Below are positions 52,113-61,610 of a stretch of 64,000 bases of DNA, piece by piece. The notes below the pieces were generated by a model. That model saw nothing but the letters and a program-made list of their open reading frames with translations. It was not told the origin of the DNA and did no database searches. Position 1 is the first letter of the stretch; every line of letters starts with the position of its first letter. Both the position numbers and the translations under genes were made by a program. This DNA is from Aequorivita sinensis (GTDB lineage Bacteria; Bacteroidota; Bacteroidia; Flavobacteriales; Flavobacteriaceae): contig NZ_VDMC01000008.1 of the NCBI RefSeq assembly GCF_006346335.1, positions 79,138 to 143,137 on the forward strand, read 5' to 3'.

Positions 52113-53192
52113 TTATTCAGTAACTGTACCTTGGCAACTACTTCCTGCACCAGCTGTACATCCATAACAATGCTGAGAAATTACAATGTTTCTGTTGTTA
52201 AGTATTTCCTCATTGTATTCAGAGATGTGTTGGATTTTGCTAGCTACCTTTAATTCTAACATTTGGTTGAAATCACAGTCATACAAAAATCCGTCCCAAC
52301 TGATAGAAATGGTATTCCTACACATTACGTTTTTAACAGCAGCGGGATTGTATGCATCTACTAATGAATACATATAATCTTCATAGTTATCCGAAGCTAT
52401 TAAGTAATCGAGGAACCTTGAAATGGGCAAGTTTGTAATCGCAAATAGGTTATGAAACTGGATATTAAAATCTTCAAGTAGTGCTTTTTTAAAATCTTTT
52501 TCCATGCTAGCTTGATTGCTAGGAAGAAACGCTCCACTAGGATTATAAACTAAATCTAACCGTAATTCGCTATTTGGCATTCCATAGCCTACAGCATTGA
52601 GTTCTTGTAGCGCTTTTATAGATTGGTCGAATACGCCTTCTCCACGTTGCTTGTCGGTTTTGCCACGCGTCCAATGTGGCATGCTGCTTATAATGTGAAC
52701 ATTGTGTTTTTTAAAAAATTCAGGTAAATCGTGATATTTTTTATTGGCTCGGATAATAGTAAGATTACTTCTTACTATAAAATCTTTAATACCAACTTTG
52801 CTAGCTTCTTCTACAAACCAGCGAAAATTAGGGTTCATTTCTGGCGCTCCACCGGTGAGGTCTAAGGTATGTGCTCCCGTGTTTTTTATTACATCCAAAC
52901 ACTGCTCCATAGTTTCCCGCGTCATTATTTCCTTTCTGTCTGGCCCTGCATCTACATGACAATGTTCGCAAACCTGATTACACATATAACCAACATTGAT
53001 TTGTAGAATTTCTAAACCTTTTGGTCGTAGCGGAAATTGATTTGTTTCGTTTATTTTTTCAGAAAAAGTAGGAAGTTCTCCATTAGCAAAAATACCATTG
53101 GAGAGTTTTTCGAGTTGTTTATTCGCTACAGCAAGATCACTATTGCGTTTGTGAAGTGATTGTTGTTTTTTTTTCTTTTTCTCTTTCAGCAT
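52113..53192 (-). CDS. arsS: Arsenosugar biosynthesis radical SAM protein ArsS
   Basis: Radical SAM enzyme of 359 residues. The iron-sulfur motif is Cys71-x3-Cys75-x2-Cys78 in GYMCNQVCEHCH. The C-terminus has the family's Cys-rich end HCYGCTAGAGSSCQGTV with Cys342, Cys345 and Cys353. ArsS is known to attach the 5-deoxyadenosyl group of SAM to methylated arsenic to make the arsenosugar precursor. Neighbours (glycosyltransferase, PNP, peroxidase-like protein, rhodanese) agree with an arsenosugar route. An ArsM methyltransferase gene, normally its partner, is not in this window. Confidence 0.9.
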   Translation of the reverse strand: MLKEKKKKKQQSLHKRNSDLAVANKQLEKLSNGIFANGELPTFSEKINETNQFPLRPKGLEILQINVGYMCNQVCEHCHVDAGPDRKEIMTRETMEQCLDVIKNTGAHTLDLTGGAPEMNPNFRWFVEEASKVGIKDFIVRSNLTIIRANKKYHDLPEFFKKHNVHIISSMPHWTRGKTDKQRGEGVFDQSIKALQELNAVGYGMPNSELRLDLVYNPSGAFLPSNQASMEKDFKKALLEDFNIQFHNLFAITNLPISRFLDYLIASDNYEDYMYSLVDAYNPAAVKNVMCRNTISISWDGFLYDCDFNQMLELKVASKIQHISEYNEEILNNRNIVISQHCYGCTAGAGSSCQGTVTE

Positions 53193-53240
53193 AGAATGTT
53201 TTAATTGAATTCCTATAAAAGAATCAGTAGTCGTTGAAAT

Positions 53241-53579
53241 TTATCCGTCTAACTTATTTACTTTATTCATCATCATTACGCCGTGGACAAGTGTTGCACC
53301 GCTTTTTATTGCTGCGCCAACGTGTACGGCTTCCATCATTTCTTCTTTAGTAACACCTCGTTGAAGGCTGTCTTTAGTATAGGCATCGATGCAGTAAGGG
53401 CACTGTTCTGTATGTGCAACTGCTAGCGCTATTAAAGCCTTTTCACGAGCGGTAAGCGCGCCTTCTTCAAAAACTTTTCCGTAGTATTCAAAAAATTTCT
53501 CACCAAGCTCTTCGCTCCATTCAGTGATTTTACCAAATTTTCTTAAATCCTTAGGGTCGTAATAATTATCTGAAGCCAT
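53241..53579 (-). CDS. AhpD/carboxymuconolactone decarboxylase-like protein of the arsenosugar cluster
   Basis: Protein of 112 residues with the AhpD fold. The active-site CxxC is Cys60/Cys63 in HTEQCPYCIDAY, with His56 and His86 (AVHVGAAI) in the usual relay positions. It is first in the operon, 48 bases before arsS; this family is annotated as a peroxidase-like protein associated with arsenosugar synthesis. It could reduce As(V) species or act on peroxides; function inferred. Confidence 0.85.
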   Translation of the reverse strand: MASDNYYDPKDLRKFGKITEWSEELGEKFFEYYGKVFEEGALTAREKALIALAVAHTEQCPYCIDAYTKDSLQRGVTKEEMMEAVHVGAAIKSGATLVHGVMMMNKVNKLDG

Positions 53580-53601
53580 TTTATTATAAAATTTATGTAT
53601 T

Positions 53602-53621
53602 TGAAGATGGTAGAATCTTCA
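53602..53621. promoter_or_regulatory. Candidate operator of the arsenosugar operon
   Basis: Perfect inverted repeat TGAAGAT-ggtaga-ATCTTCA lies 23 bases before the first start codon. A TATATTTA box (leftward, 53636-53629) sits just upstream. Arms and 6-base spacing fit a dimeric repressor site, for example of ArsR type; no such regulator gene is in the window. Confidence 0.5.
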
Positions 53622-53685
53622 TTTAATGTAAATATAGATAAGTAGTTTTTGAAAACGATAGATGTTAACTAAAGTTTCAAATCTT

Positions 53686-54447
53686 TTAATCGAAAGAATA
53701 AACTACCCCTGTTGTTAGTTCGTATTGGGAATTTGGGATTCCTTCGGCAGGTATCTCATCGTAATTAAAAGTGTAGGTGGTTTTAAAACTAAAATTTTTG
53801 AAGAGATGAACCAATAATGATGTTTGAGAGGAAACTCTATAATCGTCTGTTATACTTTTTAGCATAGGTTGGTAATAGGTAGTGCTAATTACGGTTAGGT
53901 AGTCTTGAGGATAAAGACTAAAGGAAAAGTAAACAGAACCTCTTATCCCTTCTTTAATTGGATTTAGAATGTCATCTCGTTTTTCGTGTTCATACATCAG
54001 TAAAGTTCCTAAATAGAATTTATAGTCTTCTAGCTGTGTTAGTTTGAAACGCGGTCCCGTTCCTACAAGGCCGCGAAAGTCGATTTTAGAAACTTTATTG
54101 TATTGACCTTGACCAAAAACTTCCCAGGTTATGTTTGGGAGAAGCTTGTAGTTATAGCGAAGATGTTGAATACCTCTGTTTTCAAATTTATCACCTTCAA
54201 TTCTTTGAAATTCTATTTCATTTTTAAGAAGGACTAAATGTCGATTCATTTTGTATTGTACGTGAATGTTATTCTTTATACTCAGCTTGTCATTAACATC
54301 ACGTTTTAAAGCAAAGTCTAAACTAGTTGAACCTGAAAATCCAGATGTGTCTGTAACTCTTCTAAAGGATTCGGCATTTATAACTTGGGCGCTTATATTG
54401 AAAGATAATAGAAGGAATAAGGGTAATAAAATATACTTCATAGTCAA
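53686..54447 (-). CDS. DUF481 outer-membrane beta-barrel protein
   Basis: Exported beta-barrel protein of 253 residues of the DUF481 (YdiY-like) type. Signal peptide about 1-20; alternating strands run to the end, finishing YELTTGVVYSFD with the terminal aromatic residue needed for outer-membrane insertion. The ATG at 54441 would shorten it by two residues. Function unknown. It follows a DUF488 gene by 18 bases and may be cotranscribed. Confidence 0.75.
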   Translation of the reverse strand: MTMKYILLPLFLLLSFNISAQVINAESFRRVTDTSGFSGSTSLDFALKRDVNDKLSIKNNIHVQYKMNRHLVLLKNEIEFQRIEGDKFENRGIQHLRYNYKLLPNITWEVFGQGQYNKVSKIDFRGLVGTGPRFKLTQLEDYKFYLGTLLMYEHEKRDDILNPIKEGIRGSVYFSFSLYPQDYLTVISTTYYQPMLKSITDDYRVSSQTSLLVHLFKNFSFKTTYTFNYDEIPAEGIPNSQYELTTGVVYSFD

Positions 54448-54465
54448 GAAAGTAATTGGTTACGA

Positions 54466-54822
54466 TTATTTGTCTACTTTATTTTCAAGGTGCTTCTTTA
54501 ATACAATTGCTTGATTGTGTTTTGTGTCCTTAGCGCCAAACAAAAGAGTAAGTTTATTTTTCTCACTTTTTTGAAGAAGCTCAGTTACCAAATCTGTATG
54601 CTTTTCAAGTTCTTCGTTGTATTTTTTTGAAAAGTCATTAAAGCGTTCTACTTTATGATTGAACCATTTTCGAAGATCTGAGGATGGAGCAATTTCCTTC
54701 ATCCATTTGTCAAGTTTTGCTTCTTCTTTACTTACGCCTCTAGGCCATATACGGTCTACTAAAACCCTATAGCCATCATCCTTAGATGCTTCTTCATAAA
54801 TTCTTTTAATTTGAATTTCCAC
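54466..54822 (-). CDS. DUF488 family protein
   Basis: Small cytoplasmic protein of 118 residues of the YeaO/DUF488 type. The family core is clear: DGYRVLVDRIWPRGVSKEEAKLDKW at about 16-40, RKWFNHKVERFNDFSKKY, and LTLLFGAKDTKHNQAIVLK near 90. Function not known. It is read with the DUF481 gene downstream (18-base gap). Confidence 0.88.
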   Translation of the reverse strand: MEIQIKRIYEEASKDDGYRVLVDRIWPRGVSKEEAKLDKWMKEIAPSSDLRKWFNHKVERFNDFSKKYNEELEKHTDLVTELLQKSEKNKLTLLFGAKDTKHNQAIVLKKHLENKVDK

Positions 54823-54899
54823 AAGCTATAAGTTTTTGTATCCCATTATCAAACCTCACTATTGTCCTTTACCAACTCATTGTTGGTTAACAACCCAAG

Positions 54900-55805
54900 T
54901 TATTCACCCCAAGAAGCAAGTTCTTCTTTAGACCAAAGGTTAGGGAAAAATTTACGCTGCTGGTATTTTGGATGCAGGTATTTTTTCCATTCCGAACCAC
55001 CAGTAGCGGCCTTATTTTCACCTTTACTATCTAAATAATGTTGTGCAGTATCCAAATGAACTAATGGCCAAGCTACATTGTAAAAATGGTCAAACTGTTT
55101 TAGTTTTTCCTTTAGCTCATCAGAAGGGTTGTCCATTTGCATCACTCTTTCTTCAAGAGTTTTACCTTTTAGTTTCTTGGCTAAAGATTTAAAATCATCT
55201 TCGTATTTTTCTATAAATTGGATAAGGGTTAATGTCTTTTTGCCTGTTTTCCTATTATATCCAGCATCTTTCCAATATAGATTTTCAAAATAATCGTCTA
55301 AAGTCGGGTTTTCAGGTAATCTTTCTTGCCCCTTGCTATTCACCAAATTTTCAAGTTTAGTGCTGTATAGTTCTAGATAGCGAAAGGAAGCACTTTGGAA
55401 TCCGCTAGCAGGTGTAAGTGTAGATCTGAAGATGTTATAGTCTTCATAGCTCATTCCTTCTTTCATAATATCGAAAGAGGTGATAAGCATCCTTGTGTAT
55501 CTTTTTAGTCTATCTAGTTTTGTAATCCAAATATCTTCTGAAAGATTTTCACCTTCTGAAAGTTGTTTGATTTCGTGTATCATCATTTTTAAAGTAAGCT
55601 CTGTTACTTGATGATACATTACAAAAATCTCTTCGTCTTTATAATCAGTTCTAGTTTTTTGCAGCGATAGCAATGTGTCTACTTGTATATAATCCCAATA
55701 ATTAATTGGTTTGGCTTGTAGCAATCCTTTTAGGTATGTTTCAGGATTTTCACCAAGATTGGTGTATTTTTCTACAAGGGCTTCAATAAGTTCTTTATTA
55801 TCCAT
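54900..55805 (-). CDS. Tryptophan 2,3-dioxygenase family protein
   Basis: Heme protein of the TDO superfamily, 301 residues. The substrate/heme pocket helix FVMYHQVTELTLKMMIHEIK (about 40-59) and the TGGSEWKKYL loop (about 270-279) match the family. Members start the kynurenine pathway of tryptophan breakdown, but some Bacteroidota homologues act in other routes, so the substrate is not certain. It is monocistronic. Confidence 0.85.
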   Translation of the reverse strand: MDNKELIEALVEKYTNLGENPETYLKGLLQAKPINYWDYIQVDTLLSLQKTRTDYKDEEIFVMYHQVTELTLKMMIHEIKQLSEGENLSEDIWITKLDRLKRYTRMLITSFDIMKEGMSYEDYNIFRSTLTPASGFQSASFRYLELYSTKLENLVNSKGQERLPENPTLDDYFENLYWKDAGYNRKTGKKTLTLIQFIEKYEDDFKSLAKKLKGKTLEERVMQMDNPSDELKEKLKQFDHFYNVAWPLVHLDTAQHYLDSKGENKAATGGSEWKKYLHPKYQQRKFFPNLWSKEELASWGE

Positions 55806-55885
55806 GATGATTAGATGTGTCTTTTTCTTTTTTTTAAAAATAAAGAATTTTTATAGTATGGTTTGTTAAAAAATGCTTTTTAAAG

Positions 55886-55921
55886 AAAAGCCCTGTTACA
55901 AAAAATTGCAACAGGGCTTTT
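55886..55921 (-). terminator. Terminator after ppiD-like gene
   Basis: Arms AAAAGCCCTGTT and AACAGGGCTTTT around CAAAAAATTGC; in the leftward direction it lies just after the peptidylprolyl isomerase stop and ends with a T run. Confidence 0.82.
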
Positions 55922-55943
55922 AAAGTTTATGTGAAGTTAGCGA

Positions 55944-58058
55944 CTAGTAAAAGTTAGCGCGGTTATCTTCAATTTCTGCTTTCTTTTTAAGTGCGTTATA
56001 AACTGCGTTCTGAGCACCAGGTACAGCTTGATTGCTCATTTGGTTTGCATAATTTGCATATGATTCCATTTTTGGAGCAGGGTTGAAGGCAGTTACTTTT
56101 ATTTTGTAAACACCTTTGTTTCCATCTATCAATGCAGTAGTTTCACCAGGTTTAGTACCAAAAGCAATTCCTACAGCTTTAGGTTCTCTGCTTGCACCAA
56201 TTGTTGGAGCAGCCATATTTACACCTGTTGCAGTTTGAACAATTACTCCTTGACTTTTAGCAATTTCGTCTAAAGTAGTACCAGTAATTGACTCACGAAT
56301 CATTTTCGCTTTTTTCTCGTTGCGTAAAATTGGAATAACTCTACTAGAAGCATCTGCAACACTCATTAATCCTTTTTCGTTCTTACGTGAAACCTGAGCG
56401 ATTACATATCCGTTTGGTACACTGAAACGTTTTGTGTCACCAACCTTAGTGTCTTTTTCAAAAGCCCAGTTGATAATTGATCTGTTATCTCCGATACCAG
56501 GGATATTAGAATCCATTTTACCTAATTTATTTACTGGTTTTACTTCAAGGTTACTAGCTTTAGCTAATTCGTTAAAGTCACCGTCTTTTGCAGCAAGCTC
56601 AAATTTGGAAGCGTCAGAAAATACGTTGTTTATTGTTTTTTCTGAAGGCTCTACAGCTTTTACAACCGTTGCAAGTTTAAGAGCTTTTTTAGCAGCTGAT
56701 TGCTTTCCAACTTCAACAATGTGGAAACCGAAATCTGTTTCTACTAAACCTACAGTTCCTGTTGGGTTGTTGAAAATAAACTCGTCAAATGGAGGAACCA
56801 TTCTACCTGGAGTAGAGTTTCCTAAATCCCCTCCGTTATCTGCAGACCCATCATCAGAAAATTCTTCAGCAAGTTCAGCAAATTTAGATTTGTCTCTTTT
56901 AACAACACTTAAAAGGCTGTCTGCTAATCTTCTAGCTTCTTCTTTAGTTTTAGTGATTGTTTCTGGAGCACGCATTGTACCAACATATCTAATTAAGATG
57001 TGCTTAGACTCAGTAGAGTCTGGCATTTGCTTAGTGTCTAAAACTTTTGTTAGGTAAAGAGAGTTATCTACTTTAAATGGTCCGTAAACATCACCTTTGT
57101 TAAGGTTTATTAAGTTTTCTGCCTCTGATGCAGGAAGATCTTTTTTGAATAACCATTGGTCAAAGAAAGGAATGTCTGAATTTGCGTTTACAAATTCTTC
57201 GTAATCGTTAGTGTTTCTAAAACCAGGAATAGTATCGTTAGATTTTGTGTCTTGGTTGAACTCAACTTTGTCGTTTAATAAAGAAGTGATTCCAGCCTTA
57301 GCTTCTTCAGAATCAGATTCCGAAGGAGTTTCTTCGTAAAATACATATTGGATATCTGCTTGAGCATCTACCTTATAGTCGTTAGCGTGAGCTGACACAT
57401 ATTTTTTAATCTCATCTTCAGACACTTTAACTTCTTCGTCAGCAATTTTAGTGTAAGGCACTAAAACATACTGAAGATTTAAATTATCGTTTTTATAATG
57501 GTATTCTTGTTCAGCTTCAGCAATAGTAGCGCGTAATCCGCCCATGATCATATTGTTGTAGGTAGTTTGAACTACACTGTTAGCTATGTTCTCTTCGAAT
57601 GTTAGCCATTGTGCATACATTTGAGGTGATGAAGCTTTAATGCTGGCAATATATTCTTGAATTTTAGCGTCATCAACTTGTCCTGCCTCATTTAAGAATG
57701 TAGGGTTATTTGCTAAAGCAGTTTTTAAAGCATTATCAATTTGAGCTTTTTCTGCAGTAATACCTACTTTCTCAATTTGTTCTTCCATTATTACACGGCG
57801 TAACTCACGATCCCAAACCATATTCATAGCTTGTGTAGCGTTTGCATTAGGTCCCATATTACGTTGGGTTGCCTCTACTTGCTCCATGAAGCTTTGTCTT
57901 GGAATTTCGTTACCATTTACCGTTGCAATGGTATCTTGACCTTTAGGTCCTGTACTTCCTTTTGATATAATATCGCTTAAAATAAAGGCGAAAAGTGCCA
58001 ATGCGATAATAAGGATAAGAAATATCCCTCTTTTTCTAATGCTGTTTAAGATTGCCAT
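55944..58058 (-). CDS. Membrane-anchored peptidylprolyl isomerase (PpiD/SurA-like)
   Basis: Envelope chaperone of 704 residues. One transmembrane helix at about 11-29 is followed by a SurA_N-like chaperone domain (40-250), a parvulin (PpiC) domain at about 345-455 (KHILIRYVGTM, LAEEFSDDGSADNGGDLGN, FGFHIVEV) and a C-terminal chaperone part. It should help outer-membrane proteins fold. It is the last gene of the long coaX-OMP operon, 87 bases after the CNNM/CorC gene. Confidence 0.92.
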   Translation of the reverse strand: MAILNSIRKRGIFLILIIALALFAFILSDIISKGSTGPKGQDTIATVNGNEIPRQSFMEQVEATQRNMGPNANATQAMNMVWDRELRRVIMEEQIEKVGITAEKAQIDNALKTALANNPTFLNEAGQVDDAKIQEYIASIKASSPQMYAQWLTFEENIANSVVQTTYNNMIMGGLRATIAEAEQEYHYKNDNLNLQYVLVPYTKIADEEVKVSEDEIKKYVSAHANDYKVDAQADIQYVFYEETPSESDSEEAKAGITSLLNDKVEFNQDTKSNDTIPGFRNTNDYEEFVNANSDIPFFDQWLFKKDLPASEAENLINLNKGDVYGPFKVDNSLYLTKVLDTKQMPDSTESKHILIRYVGTMRAPETITKTKEEARRLADSLLSVVKRDKSKFAELAEEFSDDGSADNGGDLGNSTPGRMVPPFDEFIFNNPTGTVGLVETDFGFHIVEVGKQSAAKKALKLATVVKAVEPSEKTINNVFSDASKFELAAKDGDFNELAKASNLEVKPVNKLGKMDSNIPGIGDNRSIINWAFEKDTKVGDTKRFSVPNGYVIAQVSRKNEKGLMSVADASSRVIPILRNEKKAKMIRESITGTTLDEIAKSQGVIVQTATGVNMAAPTIGASREPKAVGIAFGTKPGETTALIDGNKGVYKIKVTAFNPAPKMESYANYANQMSNQAVPGAQNAVYNALKKKAEIEDNRANFY

Positions 58059-58145
58059 TTGATGTTCAAATTTATAGGTGGCGAAAATAGCATTTTCAAC
58101 TCATTAATAAAAACTAAATTGAAAAAAGTGGTGATTATTTAATTT

Positions 58146-59399
58146 CTAATCTTCGCCTATGTTTCTAACTTCCACTAGTTCTATCTTGGTGCTAGATACT
58201 TCTAGTATAGTGAAAAGGTGATTATCTATCTCTACGGTTTCCCCTTTATCGGGAATCTCTTCGGTGAAATTAACTATCAAACCGCCTAATGTTTCGTAGT
58301 TTTCACTTTCATTTAGATTTAAGTCATAATTTTCATTTATGTAATCTACTTCTAATCGTGCAGAGAATTTGTAGTGGTCTTCTCCGAGTTTTTCTTCGAT
58401 TAAAGCGATGCTATCGTGTTCATCTTCAATGTCGCCAAAAAGTTCTTCAATAATATCTTCTACAGTAATAATTCCGCTTGTTCCACCATATTCGTCAATT
58501 ACAACTGCTATACTTTTTCTTTTTTTGCTAAGAACGGCAAGCACGTCTTTAATGAGCATAGTTTCAGGAACAAAAATCACAGGCATCAATACCTTTTTAA
58601 TTGTCGATGGCTTTTTGAAAAGTTCGAAGGAGTGTACATAGCCCAAAATGTCGTCTATGTTTTCTTTGTAAATTAAAATCTTAGAAAACCCAGTTTCAGT
58701 AAAAATTTTAGCTAATTCTTTTGGGGATGTATCAATATCAACGGCTACAATTTCAGTTCTTGGAATCATAGCTTCTCTAGATTTAACTTCAGAAAAGTCT
58801 AGTGCGTTTTGAAAAATTTGAATTTCCGAATCCATTTCTTCTTTGGTTTCGGCAATATCCATTTGTTCAGAAATATAATTTCCTAACTCTAATTTACTAA
58901 AGCTTAATTGAACAGTATCTCCTTCGGTTTTAAAAACGAATTTTAAAACTAGGTCTGAAATCCAGATTATAAATTCTGAGATTAATGAAAAAACAACGTA
59001 GAAAAAATAGGCGGGCACCGCGAATATTTTCACCAAGTTGTTGGCGTAGATTTGAAAAAATACCTTCGGAAGAAACTCCGCAGTCATTAAAATAACTAAT
59101 GTTGATATAATGGTTTGAATTAATAAACCGCTAAATCCAGCGAGCGGAATATAATTCATGAGTAAATCACCCATATAGAAACCATATATAACTAGAGCAA
59201 TATTGTTTCCTACTAGCATTGTAGCAATAAACTTTGAAGGGCGTTTTGTTATTTTTTTTAAAACTCCAGCTAAAAAGTTGTTTTGCTTTTTTTCAATTTC
59301 GATATGGATTTTATTGGAAGAAACGTAGGCTATTTCCATCCCCGAAAAAAATGCGGAGAGAATTAACATTGTAAAAATTATTATAATGCTATAATCCAT
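58146..59399 (-). CDS. CNNM/CorC-type transporter (hemolysin family)
   Basis: Membrane protein of 417 residues: DUF21/CNNM transmembrane domain (about 1-170, with three to four helices), two CBS domains (about 205-325) and a C-terminal CorC_HlyC domain (about 340-415). Likely involved in Mg2+/Co2+ handling; the paralogue GldE is known in gliding bacteria and cannot be told apart from sequence alone here. It is in the operon with lptC and a small membrane protein upstream and ppiD downstream. Confidence 0.9.
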   Translation of the reverse strand: MDYSIIIIFTMLILSAFFSGMEIAYVSSNKIHIEIEKKQNNFLAGVLKKITKRPSKFIATMLVGNNIALVIYGFYMGDLLMNYIPLAGFSGLLIQTIISTLVILMTAEFLPKVFFQIYANNLVKIFAVPAYFFYVVFSLISEFIIWISDLVLKFVFKTEGDTVQLSFSKLELGNYISEQMDIAETKEEMDSEIQIFQNALDFSEVKSREAMIPRTEIVAVDIDTSPKELAKIFTETGFSKILIYKENIDDILGYVHSFELFKKPSTIKKVLMPVIFVPETMLIKDVLAVLSKKRKSIAVVIDEYGGTSGIITVEDIIEELFGDIEDEHDSIALIEEKLGEDHYKFSARLEVDYINENYDLNLNESENYETLGGLIVNFTEEIPDKGETVEIDNHLFTILEVSSTKIELVEVRNIGED

Positions 59400-59465
59400 A
59401 GGTTATTCAAGGTCAGAATTTAAAATTCAATATTCAAAATTACAAGTTTGTAATTTTAAAATGAA

Positions 59466-59660
59466 TTATTTGTCTTGGTTATTCATCTTTTTCCTGAAGT
59501 TTCTTTTAAAGAAAAACATTCCAATTGCAACTACAGCGAAAAACAAATATAAATAGGCACGGCTTCTGTCGTCACTCCAATTGTTTACGGTTTCGTATAT
59601 AAAAAACAATGCAACGGCAAGGTATGCGTATTCAAAAAACAAGTAAGCTTTACTTAACAT
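59466..59660 (-). CDS. Small two-helix membrane protein
   Basis: Protein of 64 residues with two transmembrane helices (about 4-24 and 35-50) and a basic C-terminus. It overlaps the end of lptC by 11 bases, so it is translated with it. Conserved position in flavobacteria between lptC and the CNNM/CorC gene; function unknown. Confidence 0.75.
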   Translation of the reverse strand: MLSKAYLFFEYAYLAVALFFIYETVNNWSDDRSRAYLYLFFAVVAIGMFFFKRNFRKKMNNQDK

Positions 59661-60225
59661 CTTCAGTTTTATTTTTATCGATTAATTGGACGCCTTCGTT
59701 TTTTCGTGAAGAAAAAATTGTGAAGTCTTGATTTCCATCAAATCTTCCTCCGTTATTATAGGAGCCGTCCTTGAATTTTATTTGGTAGGGTTGATCTGTA
59801 AATACCCATTGATTTTTTTGATCCCAATAAAGCTGTTGAGCTTTAAGTATAACACTATCTGCTGTAACAATTACCACATTTTCACGCAAATCTACTAATC
59901 CAGTTCCGTCGTATTGAATAGCGTAATCAGAATTCACCGTACTTTTTTTACCTTCCTTATCCCAAAATCTAACTTCAATTCCATTTGGAAATTCTTTGTA
60001 AGGAAATTTTTGGTTTGAAAAATCTAGTAGTTTTTCTGCTAAAAGGTTGGTAATAAGTTTGCCGGAATCTGTGTATTTAAAATTTATTCCTTCACCTTCT
60101 GCGATAGGGGCGCCATCAGAAAGTGTGAGTTTTTTTACGTTTTTATAATTGCTTTCACATGCAAAAAGCGTGATGACCATAATTATGGCCATCACGCTTT
60201 TAACAATATTTATACTTGTGATCAT
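59650..60225 (-). CDS. lptC: LPS export protein LptC
   Basis: LptC-like component of the Lpt lipopolysaccharide export chain, 191 residues. In this family the N-terminus is a lipoprotein signal in Bacteroidota: MAIIMVITLFAC with Cys23. The rest is the beta-jelly-roll/OstA-like fold, with GLVDLRENVVIVTADSVILKAQQLYWDQK near 109. It starts 2 bases after the stop of the upstream TPR gene. Confidence 0.88.
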   Translation of the reverse strand: MITSINIVKSVMAIIMVITLFACESNYKNVKKLTLSDGAPIAEGEGINFKYTDSGKLITNLLAEKLLDFSNQKFPYKEFPNGIEVRFWDKEGKKSTVNSDYAIQYDGTGLVDLRENVVIVTADSVILKAQQLYWDQKNQWVFTDQPYQIKFKDGSYNNGGRFDGNQDFTIFSSRKNEGVQLIDKNKTEDVK

Positions 60226-60227
60226 TC

Positions 60228-61592
60228 TTATAAGTTAGGAACCCTAACGCTACCGCCAACCCAGCAGTTAAAGGTAACTGTTTTTCCAGCCATTCCTTCG
60301 CTAAAGATATCACTTTTTTGTGGAGCACGTCCTCTGTAGCTACTTGCAGCAGCTCTAGCGTTGCCAGCGATAGTTCCATCAACACGTGCAGCTTTATCCA
60401 TCATATCGGCAGCTAACCAGTACATAGCTCTCTTTTCGAATACAGTAGTTCCACATCCGTTTGCGCTGTCTGCGTACATAGCTCCAATTTTGTAATAAGC
60501 AATACCAGCAGATGGCTTAGCTTCTAACATTTTGTTGTAGTAGTTTCTTGCAGTACCAAAACTTCCTTTCTTACGGTAGTTTTCAGCGATACTGTAGTAG
60601 ATACGCGCTTTCTTAGAGTTGTCTTTTTCAAGATCAGCAGCTTGGTTGAAGTACTCTAATGCTTTAGATGACTTTCCTTCAGCTTCAGCTTGCTTTCCTA
60701 ATAGGTAAGCAGATGTTGAACTTGGCTCTAATTCGTGAAGACGAACAGCTAACTTGTTTGAAAGTGGGCTATCACAATCTTTTGCATCCAATCTGTTACT
60801 TGCAGACTTAATCCAATCGATATCGTTTTTCTTCTCTTCGTAATCTTTTTCGTAAAGTGGAATTAAGTTAGGGCAATCAGCTAGCTGACCTAATTTACCA
60901 TTTACACTTTCTTCTACAGTTGTATAAACACTTAAGTTGTTTTCGTAAACAGCTTTAGCACGTTCTTCTTTGCTAGTAAGCGCTGTTCCGCTTTCAGCTT
61001 TGTTTAATAAAACAGTAAGTTTTTCAGCTAGTGAGTTTTTTTGAGAATCAATTTTAGCAGTTACTTGGTCGTAAAGATCAAATATTTCTTGAAGTTCTTT
61101 TTCTCCTGAATTGTGTAAATCTACAGCTAAAGAGAAGTAAGTGTACAAGCTCTTTCCACTAGTAAAATCTTCTGGGTGCTTGTTAAAAGCAGTGTCAAAA
61201 GCGTTAAATTGTTCCTTTTTAGTTCCAATGTTGTTGTCGTACTTTAACTGTGCGATAGTAGAAAGAACATCTCCTTCCTTAGTTTTAGCAGGGAAGTTTT
61301 CAAGCCTCAATTCCCAAGCTTGAATAAGGTCTTTTACTTTACTTTTATCACCTTTTTCATCAATAAAATATTCAAACATTTTTACACCATATTGGTAAGT
61401 AGCGATATGGTAGTTTGGACATTCTTTAATTAATTGTTCGTAATAAGGAAGTGCGGCTTCGTAATTTTTAATTCTAGCCGGCTCGGTAAAGTATGATAAG
61501 GTAATTGCACAATCATCAGGAGCTTGAGCAAATGTTTTTGCTGAAGTTGCTAATAAGACAATGGTAAATAGTAAAATGAATTTAGTTTTCAT
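60228..61592 (-). CDS. Tetratricopeptide repeat protein
   Basis: Exported protein of 454 residues with a signal peptide (1-22, ending KTFAQ), followed by TPR-like helical repeats over most of its length (for example SSKALEYFNQAADLEK and FGTARNYYNKMLEAKP). It follows an outer-membrane protein gene by 18 bases and precedes lptC by 2 bases. Role unknown; inferred scaffold in envelope assembly. Confidence 0.78.
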   Translation of the reverse strand: MKTKFILLFTIVLLATSAKTFAQAPDDCAITLSYFTEPARIKNYEAALPYYEQLIKECPNYHIATYQYGVKMFEYFIDEKGDKSKVKDLIQAWELRLENFPAKTKEGDVLSTIAQLKYDNNIGTKKEQFNAFDTAFNKHPEDFTSGKSLYTYFSLAVDLHNSGEKELQEIFDLYDQVTAKIDSQKNSLAEKLTVLLNKAESGTALTSKEERAKAVYENNLSVYTTVEESVNGKLGQLADCPNLIPLYEKDYEEKKNDIDWIKSASNRLDAKDCDSPLSNKLAVRLHELEPSSTSAYLLGKQAEAEGKSSKALEYFNQAADLEKDNSKKARIYYSIAENYRKKGSFGTARNYYNKMLEAKPSAGIAYYKIGAMYADSANGCGTTVFEKRAMYWLAADMMDKAARVDGTIAGNARAAASSYRGRAPQKSDIFSEGMAGKTVTFNCWVGGSVRVPNL

Positions 61593-61610
61593 GGAATTGC
61601 TGTTATTGTA

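Noticed and set aside
56434..57057. A long rightward frame inside the peptidylprolyl isomerase gene
   Set aside because: The Ser/Leu-rich product is the antisense of the conserved parvulin domain; no promoter or start context.
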